Part shown: piece by piece, positions 6,595 through 14,111 of the stretch | Layout of the letters: each line of letters opens with the position of its first letter | Position numbering within the stretch: the stretch's first letter is position 1 | Source of the DNA: Psychrobacter sp. | GTDB lineage: Bacteria > Pseudomonadota > Gammaproteobacteria > Pseudomonadales > Moraxellaceae | Assembly: GCF_030454045.1 (NCBI RefSeq) | Contig: NZ_JAKDJE010000049.1 | Coordinates: 1-22,880, forward strand | Direction of reading: 5' to 3' | Length of the DNA: 22,880 bases | The notes under the pieces: generated by a model | The model's input: only the letters and a program-made list of their open reading frames with translations | The model's database searches: none | Told to the model about the DNA's origin: nothing | Position numbers and translations under genes: made by a program

Positions 6595-7899
6595 GTGATA
6601 TTACGCCGCTATATGACTCGACAAGTTGCCTCGACCACTGCTTTGGTGCTGGGGTTTTTGGTAGTAATGATGCTTGGCGGTCGTTTGATACGTTATTTTG
6701 GCATTGCTGCTGAAGGACGTTTGGATATTAGCCTGCTGTTTACGATCATCGGTTACAACCTGCCGTATTTTCTAGAATTGATATTACCGCTAGCCTTTTT
6801 TATTGCGTTGATGCTGGTGTTTGGTCGTTTATATGTCGATCAAGAAATGGCTGTCATCAATGCCAGCGGCGTGTCTCGCGGTAGGCTGGCGCGCCTGATG
6901 ACACCATTGATATTAGCGTTGTTTGTTGGTGAGGCGGCGCTATCTATCGTAGGCAAACCATGGGGCGTACGCTCATCTGAGGCGGTGTGGCAGCAGCAAG
7001 CATTGACCAGTGCGTTTGATCTGATTCGCCCAAATGAGTTTATAAGCAGTGGTAACTACCATCTATACGTGGGTAGTCTGAGTGATGATAAGAAAAAACT
7101 ACAAGATGTGATATTGATCCAATCTGAGCCGGCGCCAAAAGGCAATACTGGCAAAAGCGCTGATATGAATAATACGATTGATCAAGAAACCGCTGATCAA
7201 ATGGGCATCTCTGATATGCCAAAAGATATTATAAATAGAGATGCAAAAGACATCAGTAAAGACACCATCACGCTGGCCAAGCGTGCTGAACAGGTCAATA
7301 CGGGCAATAGTGGTGTGACTCAGTTGGATCTATTTCAAGGTCGTCGTTACGAAGTGGGTGCAGGCAGCTTGAAATACAATCAAGTCGCCTTTGATCGTTA
7401 TCGCATCACCCTCACCGAATCCTCACAAGACGTCATCACTGAAGACAATATCGAGACCCAACCGATTGGACCTTTATGGCAGGCGGCAACGGGTGATGCA
7501 CAAACCAGTACAAATAACGCGCTGCGTGCTGCTCAAGGTGAGCTTGGCTACCGTCTGGCACTGCCGTGGCTGATGATTATCGCACCGATGCTGGCCGTGC
7601 CGCTTGCGCAAGTGCGTCCACGCCAAGGGCGTTGGCTACGTTTATTTCCCTCGATTTTATTATTTGTCAGCTGCGCTTTGGGTATCATCTCGCTCAAAAA
7701 TGCGGTGAGCAAAGGCAGTATTAGCGTATGGGCATATGCATGGCTGGTATTAGGCTTTATGGCACTAGCGCTGTATCTGAATTGGGGCAGCCGTGTGCAA
7801 CATCGTCTGCGCTTTCGCAAACCAGCAAATAGACTCGCCGCGCCGTCAACTAATGGTATAAACAATCACCGCAATGGCTCGCAAGGAGGGCAGTTTTAA
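6595..7899 (+). CDS. lptF: LPS export ABC transporter permease LptF
   Basis: One of the two inner-membrane permeases that, with the ATPase LptB, extract lipopolysaccharide (here probably lipooligosaccharide) from the inner membrane and pass it to the Lpt bridge. A GTG start at 6595 is chosen because the family begins with MILRRY-like sequence (here V/M-ILRRYMTRQ). The resulting 434 aa has the expected plan: three N-terminal membrane helices (about 13-33, 52-77, 101-119), a periplasmic beta-jellyroll domain, and three C-terminal helices from about 320. It is longer than E. coli LptF (366 aa), mainly through a hydrophilic Asp/Asn/Lys-rich insert at about residues 178-224 in the periplasmic domain and a polar C-terminal tail. 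No strong ribosome binding site precedes the GTG, so the start carries some doubt. It overlaps lptG by one base. Confidence 0.92.
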   Translation: MILRRYMTRQVASTTALVLGFLVVMMLGGRLIRYFGIAAEGRLDISLLFTIIGYNLPYFLELILPLAFFIALMLVFGRLYVDQEMAVINASGVSRGRLARLMTPLILALFVGEAALSIVGKPWGVRSSEAVWQQQALTSAFDLIRPNEFISSGNYHLYVGSLSDDKKKLQDVILIQSEPAPKGNTGKSADMNNTIDQETADQMGISDMPKDIINRDAKDISKDTITLAKRAEQVNTGNSGVTQLDLFQGRRYEVGAGSLKYNQVAFDRYRITLTESSQDVITEDNIETQPIGPLWQAATGDAQTSTNNALRAAQGELGYRLALPWLMIIAPMLAVPLAQVRPRQGRWLRLFPSILLFVSCALGIISLKNAVSKGSISVWAYAWLVLGFMALALYLNWGSRVQHRLRFRKPANRLAAPSTNGINNHRNGSQGGQF

Positions 7900-9107
7900 T
7901 GCGCTCTTTATTTGCTAAACCTACAAGAACCGACCAGCTGGCCAAAAAACCTGCCAATTTAAAAGTCCTCAGCCGTTATGTCAAACTCAACGCCTTACTT
8001 GCTATTATCGCGGCCGTCGTTGGTTTATGGGCGTTACAGCTGGTCTTTTCTTACTTATCAGAGCTCGATTCGTTAGATGACCGTTATACGATGGGGCAGG
8101 CACTTAAATATATCTTTTATCGATCACCCTATTTCTTAGAGCAATTTATCCCAACGGGTGCGCTACTCGGTGCCGTCATAGGATTGGGCTTACTTGCTAA
8201 TAAAAGTGAGCTGGTCGTCATGCGTGCGGCTGGGGTCAGCATCTATCGTATCGTCGGCTGGGTGTTACAACCTGCCTTCATTTTTGTGCTACTGGCATTG
8301 GCGATTAATCAGTTCGTGCTACCGCATTCCAATCAATTGGCAAAGCAAATAAACGATGAGGACAACACATCGCTGGTCACCTCCGTGCGCGGCTATTGGA
8401 CAATACAGCCACGATTTGATAGTGCAGCGGATGGTAGCGCGACACCTGATGGCAGCGATATTTTGTATATCGATTATGCCGATGTTGCCGGTAATATCGG
8501 CGAGGTCAAACGCTGGCATTTGGACAACAACGGCAATCTGCAAACCGCCGTTCATGCTAAGGGCGGTAAATATATAGGGCGTGAGCCTATCGATGTGACC
8601 AGTGACAAGCCAAGCGAGCAGTATCGCTATGAGTGGCAGCTCAATGATATGGTCGAGCTTAGCATTAATCGGGGCTTTGAGAGTAGCCAAGCTGTCTCAC
8701 CGTCAGATACCCTCAGCCTACCTTTTGCCCCAGAGTCAGTGTATCTACTGACGCGCAAGGCAGAGGATTTGTCTCTGACGCAACTATACGAGCATCGTCA
8801 GTTTATGCAAGGGCAGGGCAAGCGCTCCTTGGATCATGAAGTGGCGTTTTGGCAAAAGCTATTATCACCTTTATCAATATTGTCACTGGTTATTGTTGCT
8901 TGCTCATTCGTCTTTGGCTCGCTACGGACGCACAGTTTGGGCTTGCGCATCGTGGTGGCTTTGCTGTTTGGCTTGCTCTTTAGCTATATTCAGGATTTGG
9001 TTGGGTTTATATCGCTTGCTACAGGATTTTCGCCCATGCTGATGGTGTTATTACCGATTATCGGTAGTGCGCTATTGGGTGGTTATTTGATAAAACGCCA
9101 GATGTAG
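7899..9107 (+). CDS. lptG: LPS export ABC transporter permease LptG
   Basis: Partner permease of LptF in the LptB2FG exporter. At 402 aa it has the YjgP/YjgQ family layout: an amphipathic N-terminus (LKVLSRYVKLNAL) and first helix at about 27-50, a conserved helix pair with PYFLEQFIPTGALLGAVIGL and the cytoplasmic coupling segment SELVVMRAAGVS, a periplasmic beta-rich domain (about 140-300), and three C-terminal helices. The start ATG overlaps the lptF stop (TAATG), and AAGGAGGG at 7883-7890 is a very strong ribosome binding site inside the lptF end. This points to tight translational coupling and matched amounts of the two subunits. A strong terminator follows. Confidence 0.95.
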   Translation: MRSLFAKPTRTDQLAKKPANLKVLSRYVKLNALLAIIAAVVGLWALQLVFSYLSELDSLDDRYTMGQALKYIFYRSPYFLEQFIPTGALLGAVIGLGLLANKSELVVMRAAGVSIYRIVGWVLQPAFIFVLLALAINQFVLPHSNQLAKQINDEDNTSLVTSVRGYWTIQPRFDSAADGSATPDGSDILYIDYADVAGNIGEVKRWHLDNNGNLQTAVHAKGGKYIGREPIDVTSDKPSEQYRYEWQLNDMVELSINRGFESSQAVSPSDTLSLPFAPESVYLLTRKAEDLSLTQLYEHRQFMQGQGKRSLDHEVAFWQKLLSPLSILSLVIVACSFVFGSLRTHSLGLRIVVALLFGLLFSYIQDLVGFISLATGFSPMLMVLLPIIGSALLGGYLIKRQM

Positions 9108-9130
9108 AAAGACAGTTGGTCATACAAAAC

Positions 9131-9166
9131 AAAAAGCACGCTAAATCTATTTTAGCGTGCTTTTTT
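9131..9166. terminator. Bidirectional intrinsic terminator after lptG
   Basis: A perfect 15-bp stem (AAAAAGCACGCTAAA 9131-9145, TTTAGCGTGCTTTTT 9151-9165) has a TCTAT loop and a run of six T at 9161-9166. The A-rich opposite side lets it serve the convergent methyltransferase gene, which ends at 9198, as well. Confidence 0.93.
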
Positions 9167-9197
9167 ATGACGATCTTTTATGGTTGGATGCCGAAGA

Positions 9198-9818
9198 CTA
9201 ATCTTTGGTCGCCATAGTAATCGTATAGGTTTTACCTTGTTTGATCTTTTCGCTATTACCGAACACTTCGGTAAACGAGCGCTTCATAAACTGACGTAAG
9301 CCATTGATCGTCACCACATAAAAACGCCCACCTTTACGCATGCGGGCATAAGCATCGAGGAAATACAGATAATGCTGCTCTTTACCGACTTTGGCAGGCA
9401 AGTTCGACATCACAAGGCTAAAGTCTTTGTCCGCTGCCACATGGTTAAAGCCATTGGATAAATGCACATCGACATTTTTTAGACCATTTTTTTCGCAGTT
9501 ACGCCGCGCATACTCCACCGCCATAAAATCCTTATCAATCAGCGTATGCTGACCATTCGGGCACTCGCGCGCCGCAGTCATGCCAAGCACGCCGTAGCCA
9601 CAGCCTAGATCTATCGAGTCATCATCAGCCTGAAAATCGACGTGATCGAGTAGCATCAAGCTACCATCATCGAGCTTTTGCGGTGAAAAAATACCCCACG
9701 TGGTTGCAAAATCAAACGGCTTACCCAGCACGTCTTGCTGAAAATGGATGTCTTCGCGCCAGTGTTCGGCGTTTTTGAGGAGGTCGGCAGGGGGACGATG
9801 GTTTGTAGAGCGGCTCAT
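9198..9818 (-). CDS. Class I SAM-dependent methyltransferase, RsmC/YbxB-like (MTS domain)
   Basis: A 206-aa single-domain Rossmann methyltransferase. The SAM-binding motif I is clear (SIDLGCGYGVLGMTAA, about 68-83), followed by an acidic motif II region (LIDKDFMAVEYA). The pre-motif segment WGIFSPQKLDDGS matches the VFS-x-x-x-D-x-G pattern of the RsmC and YbxB group, which methylate rRNA guanines. In place of the usual NPPF/NPPI motif IV there is NLPAK, followed by VGKE as in the YbxB-like PPIRAGKE context. The frame is open to 9863, but the ATG at 9818 is chosen because GAGAAT precedes it and homology starts after it. It stands alone, divergent from the next gene. An rRNA target is inferred; it is much shorter than E. 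coli RsmC because the N-terminal pseudo-domain is absent. Confidence 0.82.
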   Translation of the reverse strand: MSRSTNHRPPADLLKNAEHWREDIHFQQDVLGKPFDFATTWGIFSPQKLDDGSLMLLDHVDFQADDDSIDLGCGYGVLGMTAARECPNGQHTLIDKDFMAVEYARRNCEKNGLKNVDVHLSNGFNHVAADKDFSLVMSNLPAKVGKEQHYLYFLDAYARMRKGGRFYVVTINGLRQFMKRSFTEVFGNSEKIKQGKTYTITMATKD

Positions 9819-9874
9819 GGGATTCTCAAATAATAGATAGGTAGAAGGGGGTGCGTTGTCCAATTAGACAGTGC

Positions 9875-9931
9875 GCATCGTATGACGAGTATTGTAGCGA
9901 GAAAAGGGCAGGTTTGCAGCATCGTATTACG
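9875..9931. repeat. Imperfect 13-bp direct repeats upstream of the methyltransferase gene
   Basis: GCATCGTATGACG (9875-9887) and GCATCGTATTACG (9919-9931) agree at 12 of 13 positions and start 44 bases apart, about four helical turns. They lie 57-113 bases upstream of the methyltransferase ATG. They could be paired binding sites for a regulator. Confidence 0.45.
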
Positions 9932-9986
9932 GGAATCATTATGGTTGCCAAATTTAGCATGTAGAAAATACATAGAAAAAAAGATA

Positions 9987-10015
9987 TTGGCAAGATTAGG
10001 TGAGAGGCTTACACT
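9987..10015 (+). promoter_or_regulatory. Candidate promoter for the PH-domain-like membrane protein
   Basis: TTGGCA (9987-9992, 5 of 6) and TACACT (10010-10015, 4 of 6) have a 17-base spacer. Transcription would start near 10022, about 27 bases before the ATG at 10049. Confidence 0.4.
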
Positions 10016-10048
10016 CAACTTTAACCTGATAGCTCTGAAGTAGTATGT

Positions 10049-10495
10049 ATGGCAGACATTATATTTGTATCTAAAGTCGACTTCTGGATCGCGTTGATTT
10101 TATGGGTCGGTAGTTTATCACTTATCCTCATTCCATTATGGGAATGGCGCTGGGGTAAAAGTAATTCACGTATGCGAAACATACTGCTAATGATTATCCT
10201 ACTGCCTTTTGCAGCACTAATACTTATGCCTTTTTTTGGTACTAAATACACCCTAACCGATAGCCAGCTATATGTGGATAGTGGTCTATCTACTCAAACC
10301 ATTGAACTGGCAGATATCACATATATTACGCCAACTCGAAGCATGACGTCTGCACCAGCACTATCATTGGATAGACTTAAAATAGAATATCGAAACAAAG
10401 AAATATTGATATCGCCAAAAGACAAGCCGCGCTTTTATCAAGAGATACAAGCACGTAATCCTAAAATAGTGATAGAGAAAAAATATAATTTCTAA
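10049..10495 (+). CDS. Small membrane protein with a bacterial PH-like domain
   Basis: A 148-aa protein of unproven function. Two hydrophobic helices (about residues 10-29 and 43-63) are followed by a soluble domain beginning KYTLTDSQLYVDSG and ending ISPKDKPRFYQEIQARNP. That ending resembles the last strand and helix of YyaB/YdbT-like bacterial PH domains, where a 'YxLTxxxLxI' strand and an 'ISPxxxxxFxxxLxxxNP' end are typical. GAAG lies 8 bases before the ATG; an overlapping ATG at 10045 is out of frame. It is a single gene flanked by a divergent methyltransferase and a convergent DUF3817 gene. No partner or ligand can be deduced. Confidence 0.72.
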   Translation: MADIIFVSKVDFWIALILWVGSLSLILIPLWEWRWGKSNSRMRNILLMIILLPFAALILMPFFGTKYTLTDSQLYVDSGLSTQTIELADITYITPTRSMTSAPALSLDRLKIEYRNKEILISPKDKPRFYQEIQARNPKIVIEKKYNF

Positions 10496-10496
10496 A

Positions 10497-10835
10497 CTAC
10501 TTACTCAGACGCTTCTTTAACACATGATCAAACACAAACGGCCCAAAGGGCAAAAATGAGCCAAGCACACCAGCAGGCAGCCCCCACAGTGGCATTTTGA
10601 TTTTATGCGCCGTGATAAAGAGCACCACAATATAAGCGATGAACAACACTCCATGCACAGGCCCGACGTAGCCCACCATTTCAGGCATATTCAGCATATA
10701 TTTGAGTGGCATGGCGATACCTAGCAGCAGCAAAAAAGACGTGCCTTCCAAATAACCCATCACGGTCAGTTTTTTTAGCGCAAATGCTTGCGCTTTGGTG
10801 AGAGTGGGCTTGGATGATGGCTGAGCTTGCGGCAC
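10497..10835 (-). CDS. DUF3817 family membrane protein
   Basis: A 112-aa integral membrane protein. The family pattern is clear: MGYLEGTSFLLLLGIAMPLKY, then VGPVHGVLFIAYIVVL and a C-terminal GSFLPFGPFVFDHVLKK, giving three predicted helices with conserved Glu, His and Phe/Pro positions inside the membrane. Its biochemical function is unknown. The start is GTG at 10835, supported by AAAGGA 7 bases upstream. It follows xerD by 47 bases and may be the last gene of that operon. Its stop is only one base from the stop of the convergent PH-like gene, with no terminator visible between them. Confidence 0.85.
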   Translation of the reverse strand: MPQAQPSSKPTLTKAQAFALKKLTVMGYLEGTSFLLLLGIAMPLKYMLNMPEMVGYVGPVHGVLFIAYIVVLFITAHKIKMPLWGLPAGVLGSFLPFGPFVFDHVLKKRLSK

Positions 10836-10882
10836 AGTATGGTCCTTTGCTGATGAGTCAATATATAAATTAAGCGCTCGCG

Positions 10883-11821
10883 CTAACCACGTGGATGGTG
10901 CGCGGTATGTAGCTGCTGCAATCTTGCTGTCGCCACATGGGTATAGATTTGCGTCGTGGACAAGTCACTGTGTCCAAGCAATAGCTGTACGCTGCGCAAG
11001 TCGGCGCCATGATTGAGCAAATGCGTGGCAAAGGCATGGCGCAGCGTATGCGGTGAGAGTTCTTTGTCGATACTGGCTACTTTGGCGTAACGCTTGATAA
11101 GATACCAAAAGTTTTGCCGCGTCATATAGCCGCCTTGCGCGGTCAAAAACACTGCTTGGCAATTGCCAGATTTTAGATGGGCAATCAGATCACCGCGCCC
11201 ATGAGACAGATAATCTTCTAGCGCATCGCTGGCGTATTCACCGAGTGGCACCAGTCGGGTTTTATTGCCTTTACCGGTGATTTGTAGCCAGCCAGAGTTT
11301 AGATTGACTTGCTCAAGTGACAGGTTAATCAGCTCGCTAACGCGCAAACCGCAGGCATAGAGCACTTCTAGCATGGCTTTATCACGCAATCCAAGTGCGG
11401 TGCTGGTATCAGGTGCGGCAAGGAGATTATCGACATCAGCCTCGGCCAAATCCTTTGGTAACGGGCGTCCGAGCTTTGGGCTTTTGATACGCTCGCAGGG
11501 ATTGTCTTCGCGCAGATTGCTCGCTATCATCCATAAATAGAACTGACGCAGACTTGAGAGCATACGCGCTTGGGTGCGTGGGGTTTTACCATCTTGGGCA
11601 AGCAGCGAGAGGCAGTGCAGCACATCATCAGGCTGCCACCGAGTCAAGGCGAGTGGGTTGGTCAACTCGCAGGTACGCAAGTCACGCACATAAGCATTAC
11701 GGGTACGCGTCGCCAAACCACGTGCTAGCATGGCTTGACGAAACTCAGTCATATAAGACGGTTCATCATCGACTGCCAGTGCTTTGGGTTGCCTTTGCTG
11801 TACGGCGCGGTCACGGCTCAT
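10883..11821 (-). CDS. xerD: Tyrosine recombinase XerD
   Basis: A chromosome dimer resolution recombinase that acts at dif with XerC under FtsK control. The N-terminal SAM-like/core-binding domain covers about 25-110. The catalytic domain has Arg160 in YACGLRVSEL, Lys184 in ITGKGNK, His258/Arg261 in SPHTLRHAFATHLLNHGADL, His284 in LLGHSDLSTTQIYTH and the nucleophile Tyr293. The conserved end HVATARLQQLHTAHHPRG matches E. coli XerD rather than XerC. At 312 aa it carries a short polar N-terminal extension over the 298-aa E. coli protein. The ribosome binding site is weak and tusA ends 29 bases upstream, so it is probably co-transcribed. Confidence 0.95.
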   Translation of the reverse strand: MSRDRAVQQRQPKALAVDDEPSYMTEFRQAMLARGLATRTRNAYVRDLRTCELTNPLALTRWQPDDVLHCLSLLAQDGKTPRTQARMLSSLRQFYLWMIASNLREDNPCERIKSPKLGRPLPKDLAEADVDNLLAAPDTSTALGLRDKAMLEVLYACGLRVSELINLSLEQVNLNSGWLQITGKGNKTRLVPLGEYASDALEDYLSHGRGDLIAHLKSGNCQAVFLTAQGGYMTRQNFWYLIKRYAKVASIDKELSPHTLRHAFATHLLNHGADLRSVQLLLGHSDLSTTQIYTHVATARLQQLHTAHHPRG

Positions 11822-11850
11822 AGGGTGCTCAAGTATAAGTCAAATATAAA

Positions 11851-12183
11851 TTAACCACTTTTTTTCTTCACCACATAGCGATAGAGCGTGGCGCTTTTGG
11901 GGTCATCATCATCGCCATCAACAGTGATTTCATCAGGGTCAGTATCTAGACTGATATTTTCTGCCAATGTTTCTTGAGTCATCAGCTCATGCCCCAGATG
12001 ACGACAGAAATTTGGAATGTCACGCGTGGTGGCAGGGTCGGTGGCCAGTATTTCAATCATCTCGCCGCTATCTGCTTTGCGAATGGTACGATGTAGCATC
12101 ATCACAGGCTCAGGACAGATCAGCCCCTGCGTGTCTAGGTGATGGTCAATGTCAGTATTGGGTATTGAAGTGGTCATAGTCAT
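11851..12183 (-). CDS. tusA: TusA-family sulfurtransferase
   Basis: A small sulfur-carrier protein expected to accept persulfide sulfur from a cysteine desulfurase and pass it on, as in tRNA 2-thiouridine synthesis or other sulfur trafficking. The core signature is LDTQGLICPEPVMMLHRTIR with the catalytic Cys23 in the CPxP motif, then the MIEILATDPATTRDIPNFCRHLGHEL part of the two-layer fold. At 110 aa it is longer than E. coli TusA (81) because of an acidic loop at about 80-98 (DTDPDEITVDGDDDD). An ATG two codons in (12177) is an alternative start; neither has a strong ribosome binding site. No TusBCD genes are near, so the role as tRNA thiolation carrier is inferred. Confidence 0.88.
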   Translation of the reverse strand: MTMTTSIPNTDIDHHLDTQGLICPEPVMMLHRTIRKADSGEMIEILATDPATTRDIPNFCRHLGHELMTQETLAENISLDTDPDEITVDGDDDDPKSATLYRYVVKKKSG

Positions 12184-12234
12184 TATCGTAAAGCTAAGTA
12201 GATAGGTTAAAGAATGGATCGTTTGTTTAATCGC

Positions 12235-12738
12235 TTACTGGGGTGTGCTGTCTAGATTGTCTACTGCTTCTGTCTCTTTGTCAGTATTTGCCACTTCTAA
12301 AAAGTTAAAAAAGCGCTTAAAACTGACTTTGAATAAAAATGCCACACCCACCCAGCAGGATAATCCCAGCCATGCTGTATCAGCAAATAATAAGCCGCCG
12401 AGCAAAATGATGGACGATACGCCAACACTCATGGCAATCATCGACGGCTGATTTAGGCGATAGCGATAAACCACAAAAGCATCATAAAGCGTAATGGGAA
12501 TGGTCAATGCAACCAAGGCATAGGGCAGGTTATAAAACAGTTGATACAGTAGCTGATTGTCATGAAATGTCTTGATACTGGCAATAGTACCAAAGACCAT
12601 AAATGCGAAAATAGCAGCATAAATCAGGTAAATCGCTATCTGGTTTGCACGCTGCGCGCCTCTAATACGAGCAATAGCAAGCGGAGCAAAACCATGTTGC
12701 GAGTTAGTATGCAAGTCTTGGTCTAGGGCAGTGGTCAT
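12235..12738 (-). CDS. Hypothetical four-helix membrane protein
   Basis: I do not recognise this 167-aa protein. It has a hydrophilic N-terminus of about 32 residues, four predicted membrane segments (about 33-53, 65-90, 100-118 and 121-138) and an acidic C-terminal tail with several Glu/Asp. Short basic and aromatic stretches (YRYR after helix 2, FKVSFKRFFNF after helix 4) suggest the loop after helix 2 and the C-terminus are cytoplasmic. It lies between ruvX (86-base gap) and tusA (51-base gap) on the same strand and is probably part of that transcript. Codon use and composition look like its neighbours. Confidence 0.7.
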   Translation of the reverse strand: MTTALDQDLHTNSQHGFAPLAIARIRGAQRANQIAIYLIYAAIFAFMVFGTIASIKTFHDNQLLYQLFYNLPYALVALTIPITLYDAFVVYRYRLNQPSMIAMSVGVSSIILLGGLLFADTAWLGLSCWVGVAFLFKVSFKRFFNFLEVANTDKETEAVDNLDSTPQ

Positions 12739-12775
12739 AGTAATCAGTCATTTATCTGTGAATAAGTACGATGTA

Positions 12776-12820
12776 GCAAAATGGTGCGATAGAGACAACA
12801 GTGTCTTTTATCTATTTTGC
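12776..12820 (-). repeat. Composite hairpin filling the ruvX / membrane-protein gap
   Basis: Nested inverted repeats: the outer arms GCAAAAT (12776-12782) and ATTTTGC (12814-12820) enclose GATA/TATC and AGACA (12793-12797) / TGTCT (12802-12806) around an ACAG loop. It starts a few bases past the ruvX stop. No U-tract follows on the - strand, so it is more likely an RNA-processing or attenuating hairpin than a clean terminator. Confidence 0.6.
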
Positions 12821-12824
12821 CTAA

Positions 12825-13406
12825 TTAGTCTGCTTTGACCGCATCAATAGCGATACTACTATTTGGATCCGCAAAATAAGTCGACATCAAGATACAAGCA
12901 GAGATATCATCAATCGGATCACGTTCATGCTTGATCCAGCCGTTGTCCCATGCGATTTCTCTTGCTTCGATAGAGGTTAAACGCTCGTCACATAATGATA
13001 CGGTCACTGGCAGATGCTGCTCCATGATTCTATGAGCCAGACGCCGAGCAAATTTATGTGCGCGTTTTGAGAGCATGGAGCTGCTACCATCCATATTTAA
13101 CGGCAGGCCGACCACCACGTGTGCCACCCCCCAGACTTTGATGATACCGATGAGATTGTCCCAGTCAGGCTGACCATTGTTCATCGCCAAAATATCAAAG
13201 GCGCGTGCAGTCTGAGTCATGGTATTGCCAAGCGCCATCCCCATTTTTTTGACGCCATAATCTAGCGCCAAAATAAGATGCGGTTTGATCTTTGGTTCAA
13301 TGGCATCAATCTCAATGTCACTAATATTGCCACTAACCTTGCCATTAGTGTCAATGTCATCATCAATGGTATCTTCATTATTTGCTATAAAAGGGCTATC
13401 TACCAT
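12825..13406 (-). CDS. ruvX: RuvX/YqgF-family putative Holliday junction resolvase / pre-16S rRNA nuclease
   Basis: A RNase H-like fold nuclease. In E. coli YqgF matures the 5' end of 16S rRNA, and the family is also annotated as Holliday junction resolvase. Metal-site motifs are visible: ILALDYGVKKMGMALGN with Asp49, VVVGLPLNMDGSSS, VSLCDERLTSIEA, and a final IDDISACIL with the last acidic pair. The conserved core starts near residue 42, so there is an unusual acidic N-terminal extension of about 40 residues (many Asp, Glu, Ile); E. coli YqgF is only 138 aa against 193 here. The ATG at 13406 has AAGGA about 11 bases upstream. It follows yqgE by 45 bases, the common order. Confidence 0.9.
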   Translation of the reverse strand: MVDSPFIANNEDTIDDDIDTNGKVSGNISDIEIDAIEPKIKPHLILALDYGVKKMGMALGNTMTQTARAFDILAMNNGQPDWDNLIGIIKVWGVAHVVVGLPLNMDGSSSMLSKRAHKFARRLAHRIMEQHLPVTVSLCDERLTSIEAREIAWDNGWIKHERDPIDDISACILMSTYFADPNSSIAIDAVKAD

Positions 13407-13451
13407 ATTAAAGGCTATCCTTTTTTATCTGTATTCATACGGCGACTGATA

Positions 13452-14015
13452 TTAGGCATGACCGATGTCACTGCTAAGATAGTCAAAGTTGACACCGATT
13501 TTGTCTGCGGCGATTTGCCAGCGCTCCTCAAATGGCGTATCGAACAATAAGTTCAAATCCGCAGGACAGATCAGCCAGTCGCCGTTGTTGAGCTCTTGTT
13601 CTAACTGTTTTTTGCCCCAGCTGGCATGACCCAGACACAGCTGATAATGACCAACCCCTTGTCCTGCCGCGATACGCTTTAGGATATCTTGGCTGGTGGT
13701 AATGCAGACGTTTTCTGAGATAGCAAAAGACGATGCCCATTCTGGCTGACCAGTATGCAGTACAAAGCCGACCTCAGGGTACATAGGGCCGCCTTCTAAC
13801 GCCATATCTCCCATCACTTGCGGATTGGTCACTTCAATATCTAAATCTTCTAGAAGCTTGCCCACTCGTGCTTGCTCTAATGGGCGATTGACCATCAGAC
13901 CTAGCGCACCATGCTTATCATGGCGGCAGATATAGATGAGCGCCTGCTCAAACCTTGGGTCTGACAGCTCTGGCGCCGCAATTAAGAAGTGGTGAGTTAA
14001 ATTGGTATTAGGCAT
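13452..14015 (-). CDS. yqgE: YqgE/AlgH family protein (UPF0301)
   Basis: A 187-aa cytoplasmic protein of the YqgE/AlgH family, whose function is still poorly defined; AlgH was linked to alginate regulation in Pseudomonas. Matches to E. coli YqgE are strong throughout: LTHHFLIAAPELSDPRFEQALIY, the GALGLMVNRPLE segment, MALEGGP, GFVLHTG, ENVCITTSQDIL, the GHASWGKKQLEQEL signature, PADLNLLFDTPFEERW and the final GHA. The frame is open to a GTG at 14054, but homology starts at the ATG at 14015. It lies between recN (158-base gap) and ruvX and probably has its own promoter. Confidence 0.93.
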   Translation of the reverse strand: MPNTNLTHHFLIAAPELSDPRFEQALIYICRHDKHGALGLMVNRPLEQARVGKLLEDLDIEVTNPQVMGDMALEGGPMYPEVGFVLHTGQPEWASSFAISENVCITTSQDILKRIAAGQGVGHYQLCLGHASWGKKQLEQELNNGDWLICPADLNLLFDTPFEERWQIAADKIGVNFDYLSSDIGHA

Positions 14016-14052
14016 AGAAACAAACACAACCGAATAATAAGGGTGAGAGACC

Positions 14053-14082
14053 ACTATATGGTGATAACCAGTAGAAAAGCAA
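14053..14082 (-). promoter_or_regulatory. Candidate promoter for yqgE-ruvX
   Basis: On the - strand TTGCTT (14082-14077) and TATAGT (14058-14053, 5 of 6) have an 18-base spacer. The position suits a leader of about 30 bases before the yqgE ATG. Confidence 0.35.
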
Positions 14083-14111
14083 GATTCGCGCCAATTGCTA
14101 CTAACCGATAC

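Noticed and set aside
10883..11821. The tyrosine recombinase as a phage or integron integrase marking a mobile element
   Set aside because: The sequence matches XerD along its whole length including the HHPRG-type end, and neighbours are housekeeping; no attachment repeats are seen.
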